Source of the DNA: Holothuria scabra
Taxonomy: Eukaryota > Echinodermata > Holothuroidea > Aspidochirotida > Holothuriidae
DNA: 64,000 bases
Assembly (NCBI GenBank): GCA_037179385.1
Contig: CM074195.1
Location: forward strand, 28,166,222 to 28,230,221
Reading direction: 5' to 3'
Shown in pieces: positions 21,903 to 33,461 of this stretch. Each line of letters starts with the position of its first letter. Positions within the stretch are counted from its first letter, which is position 1. Under the pieces are notes generated by a model that saw only the letters and a program-made list of their open reading frames with translations, ran no database searches and was not told the origin of the DNA. The position numbers and the translations under genes were made by a program.

Positions 21903-24900
21903 GTAAACACGATATCTCAAGAAGGGTAAGTGTGACTAACCTCGTATTTGGTGTGTAGGTTGGTCATATTGAGTAGATGATCCCTATTGTTTTTGGTGGA
22001 GATCAAAGGTCATTTGGGGTCACGAGAGGTCAAAAGGTCAAAACTTTGTAAACACAATATCTCGAGAACGGTACATGTGACTATGCTCATATTTGGTGTG
22101 TGCATTGGTCATATTGAGTAGATGATCCCTATCGATTTTCGTGGAGGTCAAACGTCATTTGGGGTAACGAGAGGTCAATAGGTAAATTCCTTAGAAATTG
22201 CTTGTAAACACGGTATCTCAAGAAGGGTAAGTGTGACCAATCTCATATTTGATGTGTGCATTGGCCATATTGAGTAGATGATCCCTATTGTTTTTGGTGG
22301 AGATCAAAGGTCATTTGGGGTCACCAGAGGTCAAAAGGTGAAAACTTCGTAAACACAATATCTCGAGAACGGTACATGTGACTATGCTCATATTTGGTGT
22401 GTGCATTGGTCATATTGAGTAGATGATCCCTATCGATTTTCGTGGAGGTCAAACGTCATTTAGGGTCACGAGAGGTCAATAGGTAAATTCCTTAGAAATT
22501 GCTTGTAAACACGGTATCTCAAGAAGGGTAAGTGTGACCAATCTCATATTTGATGTGTGCATTGGCCATATTGAGTAGATGATCCCTATTGTTTTTGGTG
22601 GAGATCAAAGGTCATTTGGGGTCACCAGAGGTCAAAAGGTGAAAACTTCGTAAACACGATAACTCAAGAACAGTACATGTGACTATGCTCATATTTGGTG
22701 TGTGGGTTGTTCATATTGAGTAGATGATCCGTATCGATTTTCGTGGAGGTCAAAGGTCACTTGGGATCACGAGAGGTCAGTAGGTAAATTCCTTAGAAAT
22801 TGCTTGTAAACGTGGTATCTCAAGAAGGGTAAGTGTGACTAATCTCATATTTGGTGTGTGCATTGGCCATATTGAGTAGATGATCCCTATTGTTTTTGGT
22901 GGAGATCAAAGGTCATTTGGGGTCACCAGAGGTCAAAAGGTGAAAACTTCGTAAACACGATAACTCGAGAATGGTACATGTGACTATGCTCATATTTGGT
23001 GTGTCGGTTGGTCATATTGAGTAGATGATCCCTATCGATTTTCGTGGAGATTAAAGGTCATTTTCGGTCATGAGAGGTCAAAAGGTGAAAACTTCGTAAA
23101 CACGATAACTCGAGAATGGTACATGTGACTGTGCTCATATTTGGTGTGTGGGTTGGTCATATTGAGTAGATGATCCGTATCGATTTTCGTGGAGATCAAA
23201 GGTCATTTGGGGTCACCAGAGGTCAAAAGGTGAAAACTTCGTAAACACGATAACTCAAGAACGGTACATGTGACTATGCTCATATTTAATGTGTGGGTTG
23301 TTCATATTGAGTAGATGATCCGTATCGATTTTCGTGGAGGTCAAAGGTCATTTGGGGTCACGAGAGGTCAATAGGTAAATTCCTTAGAAATTGCTTGTAA
23401 ACGTGGTATCTCAAGAAGGGTAAGTGTGACTAATCTCATATTTGGTGTGTGCATTGGCCATATTGGGTAGATGATCCCTATTGTTTTTGGTGGAGATTAA
23501 AGGTCATTTGGGGTCACCAGAGGTCAAAAGGTGAAAACTTCGTAAACACGATAACTCGAGAACGGTACATGTGACTACGCTCATATTTAGTGTGTCGGTT
23601 GGTCATATTGAGTAGATGATCCCTATTGATTTTCGTGGAGATCAAAGGTCATTTGGGGTCATGAGAGGTCAAAAGGTGAAAACTTCGTAAACACGATAAC
23701 TCGAGAACGGTACATGTGACTGTGCTCATATTTGGTGTGTGGGTTGTTCATATTGAGTAGATGATCCGTATCGATTTTCGTGGAGATCAAAGGTCATTTG
23801 GGGTCACCAGAGGTCAAAAGGTGAAAACTTCGTAAACACGATAACTCAAGAACGGTACATGTGACTATGCTCATATTTAGTGTGTGGGTTGTTCATATTG
23901 AGTAGATGATCCCTATTGATTTTCGTGGAGATCAAAGGTCATTTGGGGTCATGAGAGGTCAAAAGGTGAAAACTTCGTAAACACGATAACTCGAGAACGG
24001 TACATGTGACTGTGCTCATATTTGGTGTGTGGGTTGTTCATATTAAGTAGATGATCCGTATCGATTTTCGTGGAGGTCAAAGGTCATTTGGGGTCACGAG
24101 AGGTCAGTAGGTAAATTCCTTAGAAATTGCTTGTAAACGTGGTATCTCAAGAAGGGTAAGTGTGACTAATCTCATATTTGGTGTGTGCATTGGCCATATT
24201 GAGTAGATGATCCCTATTGATTTTGGTGGAGATTAAAGGTCATTTGGGGTCATGAGAGGTCAAAAGGTGAAAACTTCGTAAACACGATAAATCGAGAACG
24301 GTACATGTGACTATGCTCATATTTGGTGTGTCGGTTGGTCATGTTGAGTAGATGATCCGTATCGATTTTCGTGGAGATCAAAGGTCATTTGGGGTCATGA
24401 GAGGTCAAAAGGTGAAAACTTCGTAAACACGATAACTCGAGAACGGTACATGTGACTGTGCTCATATTTGGTGTGTGGGTTGGTCATATTGAGTAGATGA
24501 TCCGTATCGATTTTCGTGGAGGTCAAAGGTCATTTGGGGTCACGAGAGGTCAATAGGTAAATTCCTTAGAAATTGCTTGTAAACACAGTATCTCAAGAAC
24601 GGTACATGTGACTATGCTCATATTTGGTGTGTGCATTGGCCATATTGAGTAGATGATCCGTATCGATTTTCGTGGAGGTCAAAGGTCATTTGGGGTCACG
24701 AGAGGTCAAAAGGTCAAAACTTAGTAAACACGATATCTCAAGAACGGTACATGTGACTGTGCTCATATTTGGCGAGTGTGTTGGCCATATTGAGTAGATG
24801 TTCCCTATTGTTTTGCGTGGAGGTCAAAGGTCATTTAGGGTCATGAGAGGTCAAAAGGTCAAAACTTCGTAAACACGGTATCTCAAGAACGGTACATGTG

Positions 24901-25014
24901 ACTGTGCTCACATTTAATGTGTGGATTGGTCATATTTAGTAGATGATCCCTATTGATTTTCCCAAAGGTCAAAGTTCATTTGGAGTCAGCATGTTCAAAG
25001 CCTGACAAGCTTTC
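21903..25014. repeat. Tandem satellite array 1, monomer 145 bp (variant 156 bp)
   Basis: Unit starts at the GTAAACACG-type anchor: 21903, 22048, 22204, 22349, 22505, 22650, 22806, 22951, 23096, 23241, 23397, 23542, 23687, 23832, 23977, 24133, 24278, 24423, 24579, 24724, 24869. Intervals are only 145 (14 times) or 156 (6 times). The longer form has an 11-bp difference around CCTTAGAAATTGC. Conserved parts: ATATCTCGAGAACGGTACAT, TCATATTTGGTGTGTG, ATATTGAGTAGATGATCC, and a row of AGGTCA half-sites. Decayed relatives continue to about 25160. Confidence 0.97.
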
Positions 25015-25501
25015 CTTCACAGTCTTTCAAGAAAGGTCACTTGTAGGGTCCTGTAACTTGTCATGTAGATGGCACATAGTGAATACATGGTCCCAGAAGT
25101 TTTTGGTGGAGGTCAAATGTCATTTGGGTTCACGACGGGCAAGGGGGATCTCAATGTAGGAAGATTGGATGCCTTTCATGTGTACTTTGTGGGCACATTA
25201 TGGAGCCCTGTTAATTGAAAAACATTGCAAAGCAATGTCAATGTGAAAAAAGGCCTTACATTTCAGCAGCAAGGAATCACTAAGCCTTTTGGCTTTCTGG
25301 TTTAATATTTCAAAAGAGAACACTTTTCTTTCCATGGGGATCACTCACACTTGCTGAGTTATATATATACTCCAGGGGGTACATTGCAGATACACAAAAC
25401 TGCAAGCAGTGACCTGCAGTCATACTAGAGATTTTAACTACAAGGAGATTTTTCATCAATATTGGCTGGGGGACATTACCTCATTTTTCAAAGCAATTAA
25501 T

Positions 25502-25809
25502 TTAAAGGGCCAAACCTCTCACCCCAAACTGCAATTTTGGTTCCCGGGTACCGAAATTCTCAATTGGTTCAGCTCTTTGATTGACAGCCAATTCAAACAA
25601 TGCAGAGTATCAAAGCTTGCATGACACAGCATGAACGGTACTGAGAGTGTTTTGATTATATAAATTGAGTTTTACTTCACTCACCCTGAAGCAATAAACT
25701 GAGATTGTGTCTGGATGAGAATAAATTTCAGACAATTGTGGAAGGGGCTTCAGTAAGAAGGTTAGGAGAATAATTGGTACTGTTTGGGGTCAGAGAACAG
25801 GTCCTTTAA
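25502..25809. mobile_element. Family A TTAA-flanked MITE, well preserved copy
   Basis: 308 bp from TTAA to TTAA. Left end AAAGGGCCAAACCTCTCACC then CCAAACT. The right end, reverse-complemented, reads AAAGGACCTGTTCTCTGACC then CCAAACAG. TTAA duplication is characteristic of piggyBac-type insertion. No ORF of note. Confidence 0.75.
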
Positions 25810-26404
25810 GTCAATAGGCAGTTTCTCAAGCGTTGTGGGGTATGTTCCCCCTTTGAGTCCCTTCCTCTTCTGATCCTTGCTCACATTCACCTCATACTGT
25901 CAAACTAGCAAAATGTTCAGCACATAGCTTGATTTTTCCTGTGTGCACCTCTGTGTACACATAAAAAGCAAGTCGTAACCAACTTTTTCCTTTGAAAGTG
26001 GGGTTCTATCTTTTTCAGTGTTTTAACAGCTTAAATTGCCAAAGTATTTTTGAAACTAAGTATAAATACGAGTAACTTATTCTTAGAAAATACATTTTGT
26101 GTATATTTTACATCTTAACTGGTTTCTTTGTGATCATTCTTGGTTAAGGAACGTTATCTGACCGCCTGCTGGCTGTATCAGGCTCCTCAGTGAAACTAAC
26201 ATCCAAGAGGCCACCCTCATTTTATGCTTACTCAAAGAGTAGCAATGGTTCTAGGGAGAACTTTTGAAAATAGTTGCAAATGACAACAAACAAAATTAAA
26301 ATCAAAATTAGTCAGAAGTTGCACCAAAAAATTGCTTAAAACCTTCCAGATTTGTGAATCCAGATGAGCCCAACTTACCTCATTTATAAAAACTTTTGAG
26401 TGGT

Positions 26405-26685
26405 CCATTCTTTCTTAGAGGGCAGGAGCAGTCAGTCACCCCAACTTGAAGAAGAGCAGTAGACTGTCCAGTTTCATAATTGGCTGTTGAGAGTCATGTG
26501 ACAAGAGTTTTCTTCTCAAATACAAAATTTACGAGAAGTAACTGCTTGTTTTACCTTGCATGTGCAATATTAAAGTCATAAAATATGGCAGAAGATACTT
26601 TGGAGAGAACAAGAAAGTTGTGATATTTAGCTGTTGTTTCAAAATAAGTTGGGGGCTGCTCTTAACCTTTAAGGTTCGTCCCAGA
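26405..26685. mobile_element. Family B MITE copy
   Basis: Left GAGGGCAGGAGCAGTCAGTC, core AAGATACTTTGGAGAGAACA, right AAAATAAGTTGGGGGCTGCT then CTTAACCTTTAA. It abuts satellite-carrying element 2. Confidence 0.65.
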
Positions 26686-26780
26686 CCTCCCTTTTTGGTT
26701 TCGATGATAAGAGACACCTATGCATTCATGATGGCGTATGTATGGATGTATGTGTGTGTGTGTTTGTGACACTTTGCTCG

Positions 26781-28571
26781 TTAACACGATATCTCAAGAA
26801 GGAAAACTCCGACAGTTTTCAAACTTGGTACACAGATGCCCCTTATTGAGAGGAAGAACCCTATTGTTTTTGGTGGAGGTAAAAGGTCATCTGGGGTCAC
26901 CAGGGGTCAAAGTCTAAAAACCTTGTTAACACGATATCTCAAGGTTGGAAACTTGGATAGATTTCATATCTGGTATGTGGATGCGGTATAGTTAGTAGAT
27001 GGTCACTATTGTTTTTGACGGAGGTCAAAGGTCATCTGGGGTCACCGGGGGTCAAAGTCTGAAAATCTTGTTAACACGATATCTCAAGAAGGAAAACTCC
27101 GACAGTTTTCAAACTTGGTACACAGATGCCCCTTATTGAGAGGAAGAACCCTATTGTTTTTGGTGGAGGTCAAAGGTCATATGGGGTCACCAGGGGTCAA
27201 AGTCTGGAAATCTTGTTAAGACGATATCTCAAGTTTGGAAGCTTGGATAGATTTCATATTTGGTATGTGGATGCGTTATAGTTAGTAGATGGTCCCTATT
27301 GTTTTTGACGGAGGTCAAAGGTCATCTGGGGTCACCGGGGGTCAAAGTCTGAAAATCTTGTTAACACGATATCTCAAGGTAGGAAACTTGGATAGATCTC
27401 ATATTTGGGTATGTGGATGCGTTATGGTCAGGAGTTGGTCCCTATTGTTTTTGGCGGAGGTCAAAGGTCATCTGGGGTCACCAGGGGTCAAAGTCTAAAA
27501 ACCTTTTTAAAGCAATATCTCAAGGTAGGAAACTTGGATAGATTTCATATTTGGTATGTGGGTGTGTTATAGTCAGTAGATAGTCCTTATTGTTCTTGGC
27601 GGAGGTCAAAGGTCATATGGGGTCACCAGGGGTCAAAGTCTGGAAATCTTGTTAAGACGATATCTCAAGTTTGGAAGCTTGGATAGATTTCATATTTGGT
27701 ATGTGGATGCGTTATAGTCAGTAGATGGTCCCTATTGATTTTGGCGGAGGTCAAAGGTCATATGGGGTCACCAGGGGTCAAAGTCTGAAAATCTTGTTAA
27801 GACGATATCTCAAGTTTGGAAGCTTGGATAGATTTCATATTTGGTATGTGGATGCGTTATAGTCAGTAGATAGTCCCTATTGTTTTTGGCGGAGGTCAAA
27901 GGTCATCTGGGGTCACCGGGGGTCAAAGTCTGAAAACCTTGTAAAAGCAATATCTCAAGGTAGGAAACTTGGATAGATATCATATTTGGTATGTGGATGC
28001 GTTATAGTCAGTAGATGGTCCCTATTGTTTTTGGCGGAGGTCAAAGGTCATCTGGGATCACCGGGGGTCAAAGTCTGAAAACCTTGTTAAAGCAAAATCT
28101 CAAGGTAGGAAACTTGGATAGACTTCATATTTGGTATGTGGATGTGTTATAGTCAGTAGATGGTCCCTATTGATTTTGGCGGAGGTCAAAGGTCATCTGG
28201 GATCACCGGGGGTCAAAGTCTGAAAACCTTGTTAAAGCAAAATCTCAAGGTAGGAAACTTGGATAGACTTCATATTTGGTATGTGGATGTGTTATAGTCA
28301 GTAGATGGTCCCTATTGATTTTGGCGGAGGTCAAAGGTCATCTGGGGTCACCGGGGGTCAAAGTCTGAAAACCTTGTTAAAGCAAAATCTCAAGGTAGGA
28401 AACTTGGATAGACTTCATATTTGGTATGTGGATGTGTTATAGTCAGTAGATGGTCCCTATTGTTTTTGGCGGAGGTCAAATGTCATCTGGGGTCACCGGG
28501 GGTCAAAGTCTGAAAATCTTGTTAACACGATACCTCATGGTAGGAAACTTGGATAGATTTCATATTTGGTA
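26781..28571. repeat. Tandem satellite array 2, monomer 145 bp
   Basis: TTAACACGATATCTCAAG-type anchors at 26781, 26926, 27071, 27216, 27361, 27507, 27652, 27797, 27942, 28087, 28232, 28377, 28522: every interval is 145 except one of 146. Consensus parts: GGTAGGAAACTTGGATAGAT, TCATATTTGGTATGTGGATG, GATGGTCCCTATTGTTTTTG, GGAGGTCAAAGGTCATCTGG, GGTCACCGGGGGTCAAAGTC. The first, third and neighbouring units carry an alternative ACTCCGACAGTTTTCAAACT segment. Confidence 0.97.
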
Positions 28572-30014
28572 TTAGGGCTGTCAGCGATTAGCCATTAATC
28601 GCCAGCCAAGTAATCGTTTAGTAAAATGATACGTGCGATTAATCGCATCTCATGCCCTTGGACTCTGACTTGCGTTAAGTAAACAAGGTATAGTCCTTCA
28701 CAAGTTTAGCTGCCTTGCCAAAGCAATCGATGTCTACAGTATGAACAACAAGCTCAAAAATTGCGCAGAGCTATGACATTCACCTTTTATCCACCCAACC
28801 CCCTGTAGTTTACATGTGATTGTGTGCGGTGTCATGGGGGACGTTTTAATCAGTGAGCCCCAAACATGGAACCTGTTGTGACAGGCTTTACTTCAACACC
28901 ACCAATACATTTGTAATGAAAAAATATTTACAATGAAATTTGAAAGCACTAAACGTATGCATACACCACAGTGTCTTTTAAGTGCCCTGTGCGCCATTGT
29001 GCACTTCACCGTAATAGTTCAATTTCAACAGCCACTTGTCAATTCGCTACTAGCGTACGTCTCCCAAAATTTCAACTTGAAATTGACAAATTTCAAAAAA
29101 ATTACAAGTTCAGCTTTCTAACCATGTTATTCCTGTCCTTGTATCACGTAGGAGTGTTTGTAAGTCATGAACTGAAAAAAGTTTCAAAAATGTTTCCATC
29201 GCTGTTTATCAAGCACAACATACAGCGTACATAACAGCAGTTGCACACGTTAGCAGCCGGCTGAAAATCGTTTATATGCCGCTGCTTCGTGCTATACATC
29301 GAACGAACTTCTGTTGGGAAGAATCGTTCTCACTGATTGGCTGCTTGCGTTTAATGAATGAAGCGGCTGCTTTAAAAGTTTGTGGATTCCCCGCTTCGAA
29401 CGTAATTATTGAGGGAGGGTGTCATGTTATTGCCAATTGAAGTACACCCATTCTCTAAGCGCTTTTAACGATACACGCCGAGCGAGCCGATCAGCCAGCA
29501 GCGCTGAAGGCATGTATATTACATGCACTGTGCATGTAGATAGCAGCTAGCAGGTCTTGTTTATGTGCTGCGAACGTACGTACGACTATTTACACAGTAC
29601 AGCTGAGGCGGTAACTTAAACATAAAATGACCGGTGAAACCTACGATGTCTAGATTTGATCGTAGCCTATTATTGTTAGCTCTAACGTTACATTTTGTTC
29701 TGTAAACGTAGGTGGCTAGGCCGTAGGCCTAGTTTTTGTTGTGGCTTGAAGCCACACTACTTATGGGAGGAAATTAGAAATGAAACAAATGGGGTAGATT
29801 CGGCAAGTGTCAAAATTAAATAGGCCTATATCGTAGTGGGACCTGTAGCTGACTGCATAGGGCTCGTCGGCTACTTTCGCCGTGGATACCGTATTATGGC
29901 CTAGCCTATACTTTGTGAACGATCGTTGCTTTGAAATACTGAAACTTGTTCTAGCTACTGGTGTGTGGTGTAACGATATATATCAACCTTCAATGGAAGC
30001 AATTCTCCAAAAAT
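28572..30014. mobile_element. hAT-like insertion inside satellite array 2
   Basis: The array stops mid-monomer and TAGGGCTGTCAGCGATTAGC begins. TAGGGCTGTC followed by ATTAATCGC-rich sequence (28573-28650) is the look of a hAT terminal inverted repeat. About 1.44 kb later the array resumes near the expected monomer position. The matching right terminus (reverse complement of AGGGCTGTCAG) was not found, so the right boundary is approximate. No transposase frame is visible. Confidence 0.5.
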
Positions 30015-30790
30015 TGCTTGATTGATTGGTCAGGAGATGGTCTGTAATGTTTTTGATGGAGGTCGAAGGTCTCCTGGGGGCACATGGGGTCAAAGTCTGA
30101 AAATCTCGTTACCATGATATCTCAAGGTAGGAAGCTTGGATTAATTTCATATTTGGTATGTGGATGCGTTATGGTCAGGAAGTAATTCCTTTTGTTTACG
30201 GCAGAGGTCAAAGGTCATACGGGGTCACCAGGGGTCAAAGTCTGAAAATCTTTTTAACACGATATCTCCAGGTAGAAAGCTTGGATAGATTTCATATTTA
30301 GTATGTGGGTGCGTTTTAGTCAGTAGATGATCCCTATTGTTTTTGGCGGAGGTCAAAGTTCACCTGGGGTCAAAGTCTGAAAATCTCGTTAACATGATAT
30401 CTCAAGACAGAAAGCTTGGATAAATTTCGTTGTTTGGTATGTGGATGCGTTATGGTCAGGAAGTGGTTCCTTTTGTTTGTGGCAGAGGTTAAAGGTCATC
30501 TGAGGTCACCGGGGGGCCAAAGTTTGACATTTTAATGCGATATCTCAAGGTAGGAAACTTGAATAGAATTCGTATTTGGTAATGGTATGTGGATGGGTTA
30601 TGGTCAGGAAATGGTCTAGGCTATGTTGTTTTTGGCGGAAGTCAAAGGCAGAGATGCCAAGTATCTCAATTTAGGCGAAATAATTTCGATTTTCCACGCT
30701 CGATTCATCCCCATTGTTTTTGGCAGAAACGAAAGGTCATCTGGCGTCCCCACGGGGTCAAAGTCTAGGAACCTTTTTAAGTAGCCTACA
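30015..30790. repeat. Distal part of satellite array 2 (decayed)
   Basis: Further monomers with anchors near 30109, 30254, 30389 and 30532 (intervals 145, 135, 143). More substitutions and indels than the proximal part, ending in heavily diverged units by 30790. Confidence 0.85.
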
Positions 30791-31009
30791 GTCTTTCAAG
30801 ATAGTTGTTTGTCCATCTGTCTGTCTGTTGTGTGCCTGTCTAGTTATGTATGGCTTTTATTGAGGTCAAAAGGTTATCAGGAACGACAAAATTATTTTTT
30901 GAACATGCTAGTATGACATTTGAATGAGAAGGTAATGGTGCATGATGGTACTCTTTTAAAACATTTATGTATCATCGAACCCTCAATGCATTTTTGCATT
31001 CTGGTTTAT

Positions 31010-31930
31010 TTCTTCCTCCCGTCCTTATTCTTCATTCTTTCCCTACACTATTCCCGCTAAGGTGGCGCTCTATCCAAATCCATTAGCTGCTGTCACTCGC
31101 ATTTAATTCCATGTCCGTGTATGGCTTATCCCGTTCAAATGGGCGTTCAGACGAGGTGGGTACTTGTTCCCCTAGTTCCCAGCCCGCGCTTGAAGAGTAT
31201 ATAATTTTTTTAGTGAAAAATGCAAGAAAATTTCTACAACGTGAGATTTCAAAATTGAAAATGATAAGATGAATCTCACACTGAGTCCTGGGATGTTCAT
31301 ACTTCAGTAAATTTTCATCAGTAATGTAACTGGGGTTTCATAGGGGAGGGGAGGGGTCGGGGATAAAAATAAGGGAAAAGCACCATTACACATGAAGTAA
31401 ATATACCGATAATTAAAAATGGGGTATCACTCGATGAGTTACCCGCCGCATCTGAATGGCAATGAAACCCGTATATAACCTTGAATTCTGACATATATCA
31501 GTAAGAACCAGTGGCGGTGGAAGTCGAGAACTTGTGAGACTCATCCTTTAATGGAAAAGAAGACAGGTTAAGCATCCCTCCCAATGTTTGCCAAGTGTTC
31601 CAAGAAGAAGGGACCCACAGTCTGCTGACGCCCAGCCCCCAATCCCTCTCACTTTTCCTTTCCGTCGTTCTTTGCAAGAGCAACTGAGTGTGTAACTGTG
31701 TATCACCTAGACTTTAGACGAATCCGAAAGTCAAGAATGGAGGAAAATGGCCATGGGCACTTGCCCCCCCCCCCCCCCCAAACATTTCCAAAGCATGGTC
31801 TTCAATTTTCCAAAAATAACGTTATTCGACATGACATGAATAAAAAGTAGCCTTTTTCTTAATCTGGGCAAAGTGTGAACTAATGCGTAATTGTCAAGGA
31901 TATAGTTCGTTATTGTATCAAAATTTTAGC
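31010..31930. other. Unassigned intergenic sequence
   Basis: No gene or named repeat recognised. Contains a poly-C run at about 31765-31779. Confidence 0.5.
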
Positions 31931-31935
31931 CTAGT

Positions 31936-32040
31936 ACCGGCCGCCCAGAAGCGTTGATAGCGCTACCAGCACTAATAGCAGTACTGAATCAGTACTGTTA
32001 TTGGTGCTGGTAGCGCTTCCAATACTTCTGTGTGACCGGT
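31936..32040. mobile_element. Near-complete palindrome of about 105 bp (miniature foldback)
   Basis: Left half ACCGGCCGCCCAGAAGCG..., GCGCTACCAGCACTAATAGC and right half (reverse complement) ACCGGTCACACAGAAGTA..., GCGCTACCAGCACCAATAAC pair over almost the whole length around AGTACTGAATCAGTACT. Confidence 0.75.
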
Positions 32041-32180
32041 TCAGGTTTACAGGCTCATTCGACCACTGGTCATATGAGTTAATATGATTCGAAAAGTTAA
32101 GATTTCAATTTATTTCCAACGGTGTGCAGTTCCTTGAAACAAAAAAGTCCAAAACAAATTTATGTTTGATATTTTGAAGA

Positions 32181-32670
32181 GGAACATATTCTAGGCATAG
32201 CTTACTTGGGAAATTTTCACTCATTTCCCATGTTTGGTTCTCGAGATATTAGAATTAGAAGTTGACATATTTTCTGCAAAGAGTGAACTTGCAACAAATA
32301 GACGTAATGTCATATATTCACATTGATGGAAATGTTTAGTTGTTTTTCTCTAAAATTTAACACCATATTTATAAAATTTAACTGTGATATGTTGTAACCA
32401 TGAGTGCATCCCGAGCAATGGAAGTTTAAAAACTTAATTTGCCTTAAGGGCAAGTTAGCATGCCTAATCAATTCAAGATCAAACAGCAGGACCAAAAATA
32501 AATAAAAAACTAAAACAAAACATTGACTATCAATATGAATACATGACATAGCACCTGCTAGGTTCAAGTTTACCTTTTGTAGAAAATGTGTCAACTTTAG
32601 TTGCTAATATCTCGAGAATCGAACATGAGAAATGAATGAAAACTTCACCAGAGTGCTTAGAATATGTTCG
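32181..32670. mobile_element. Family D foldback element, copy 1
   Basis: Arms of about 130 bp: GAACATATTCTAGGCATAGC... CCATGTTTGGTTCTCGAGAT... on the left, and (reverse-complemented) GAACATATTCTAAGCACTCT... TCATGTTCGATTCTCGAGAT on the right. Short AT-rich centre, no gene. Confidence 0.75.
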
Positions 32671-33461
32671 TTTAAACACGTTAAACAAAAATTTGGTTCT
32701 GGTCTATTCTTTTTAATGGAGATTTTACATTGCGACAAAGAAAATGATAAAATGTCACATCGTCCTGTAAAGGAGCCAGTACATTTTATCTGGTAATTTT
32801 TTAATCATTTTGCAATTTGATTTTCTTTTTATTAAAATCAACATTTTTTGCAAAGGAAAGCACAAAATAACGACTGCCTAAATTCTACTTACAAGCCTGG
32901 CAAAAGCAATTTCCGGCTATCTGAGAGGTTGAGATTTTTCAAAATTTTCTGTACGCTCCGCGCCAACTGATGGTGGCGCTCCGCTTAGATAGTCTTTCGG
33001 GGAGTTAGTCACCACTTCTTCCCTCCTCCCCCCACACAAAAATATTTTTGCACGACATCCCCTGATACTATTTGAGACGTCTTGGTCTCAAGTTTAGTCC
33101 CCCCCCCCCCCCAAAAAAAAAAACAAAAAAAAAAAAAACAAATTTCCTTATATCCGCCCTTGAAAATGGCTGCCCTATTTTAGTAATAAATGTAACTACA
33201 AACATCCCAGATGGCTGCAAAAAGCTCCATACCAAGCAGAAAGTTCGTGCTGGGAACTGAATACAACGATTCACGGCACACCTAGACGAAAGAAATGAGA
33301 AGATGCCCGTCAAATCTAAGGATTACTTTGTAACCAGGTAACCGGATTTGTGTATGACAGATATTGCGCGGTCTTCACAAGATTTATTAATGATTTCTAG
33401 CAGAGCGCCCTCAATTAATCTACCTTTGCGTGGGCAAGCGTCCGCAAAATCGGTAAGGTTA
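32671..33461. other. Intergenic with poly-C/poly-A tract
   Basis: Contains C-run 33099-33112 followed by A-rich 33113-33140 and the sequence TATATCCGCCCTTGAAAATG. This resembles the start of family L elements on the opposite strand. Otherwise nothing recognised. Confidence 0.5.

Larger units (their letters stand above)
21790..25304. mobile_element. Satellite-carrying element 1 (Helitron/Helentron-like architecture)
   Basis: Left end: perfect hairpin GATTCCTTGCC / GGCAAGGAATC (21794-21804, 21812-21822), then a (TG)n tract, then GTGACACTTTGG. Centre: a 145/156-bp tandem array. Right end: GCAAGGAATC (25269-25278, inverted relative to 21794), 3 nt, stem-loop AAGCC-TTTT-GGCTT (25282-25295), then CTGGTTTA. 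No protein is encoded. Element 2 has the same order of parts with different inverted-repeat sequences. The class assignment is an inference from architecture. Confidence 0.65.
26690..31004. mobile_element. Satellite-carrying element 2 (same architecture as element 1, split by an insertion)
   Basis: Left subterminal repeat GGTTTCGATGATA (26697-26709), (TG)n, GTGACACTTTG, then the 145-bp array. Right: TATCATCGAACC (30970-30981, inverted relative to the left), 3 nt, stem-loop AATGCA-TTTT-TGCATT (30985-31000), then CTGGTTTA. The part from about 28572 to 30014 is a later insertion. Confidence 0.65.

Noticed and set aside
21903..28571. CRISPR-like regular repeats
   Set aside because: Units are 145 bp and homologous along their whole length with no unique spacers, in a eukaryotic setting; this is a satellite array.
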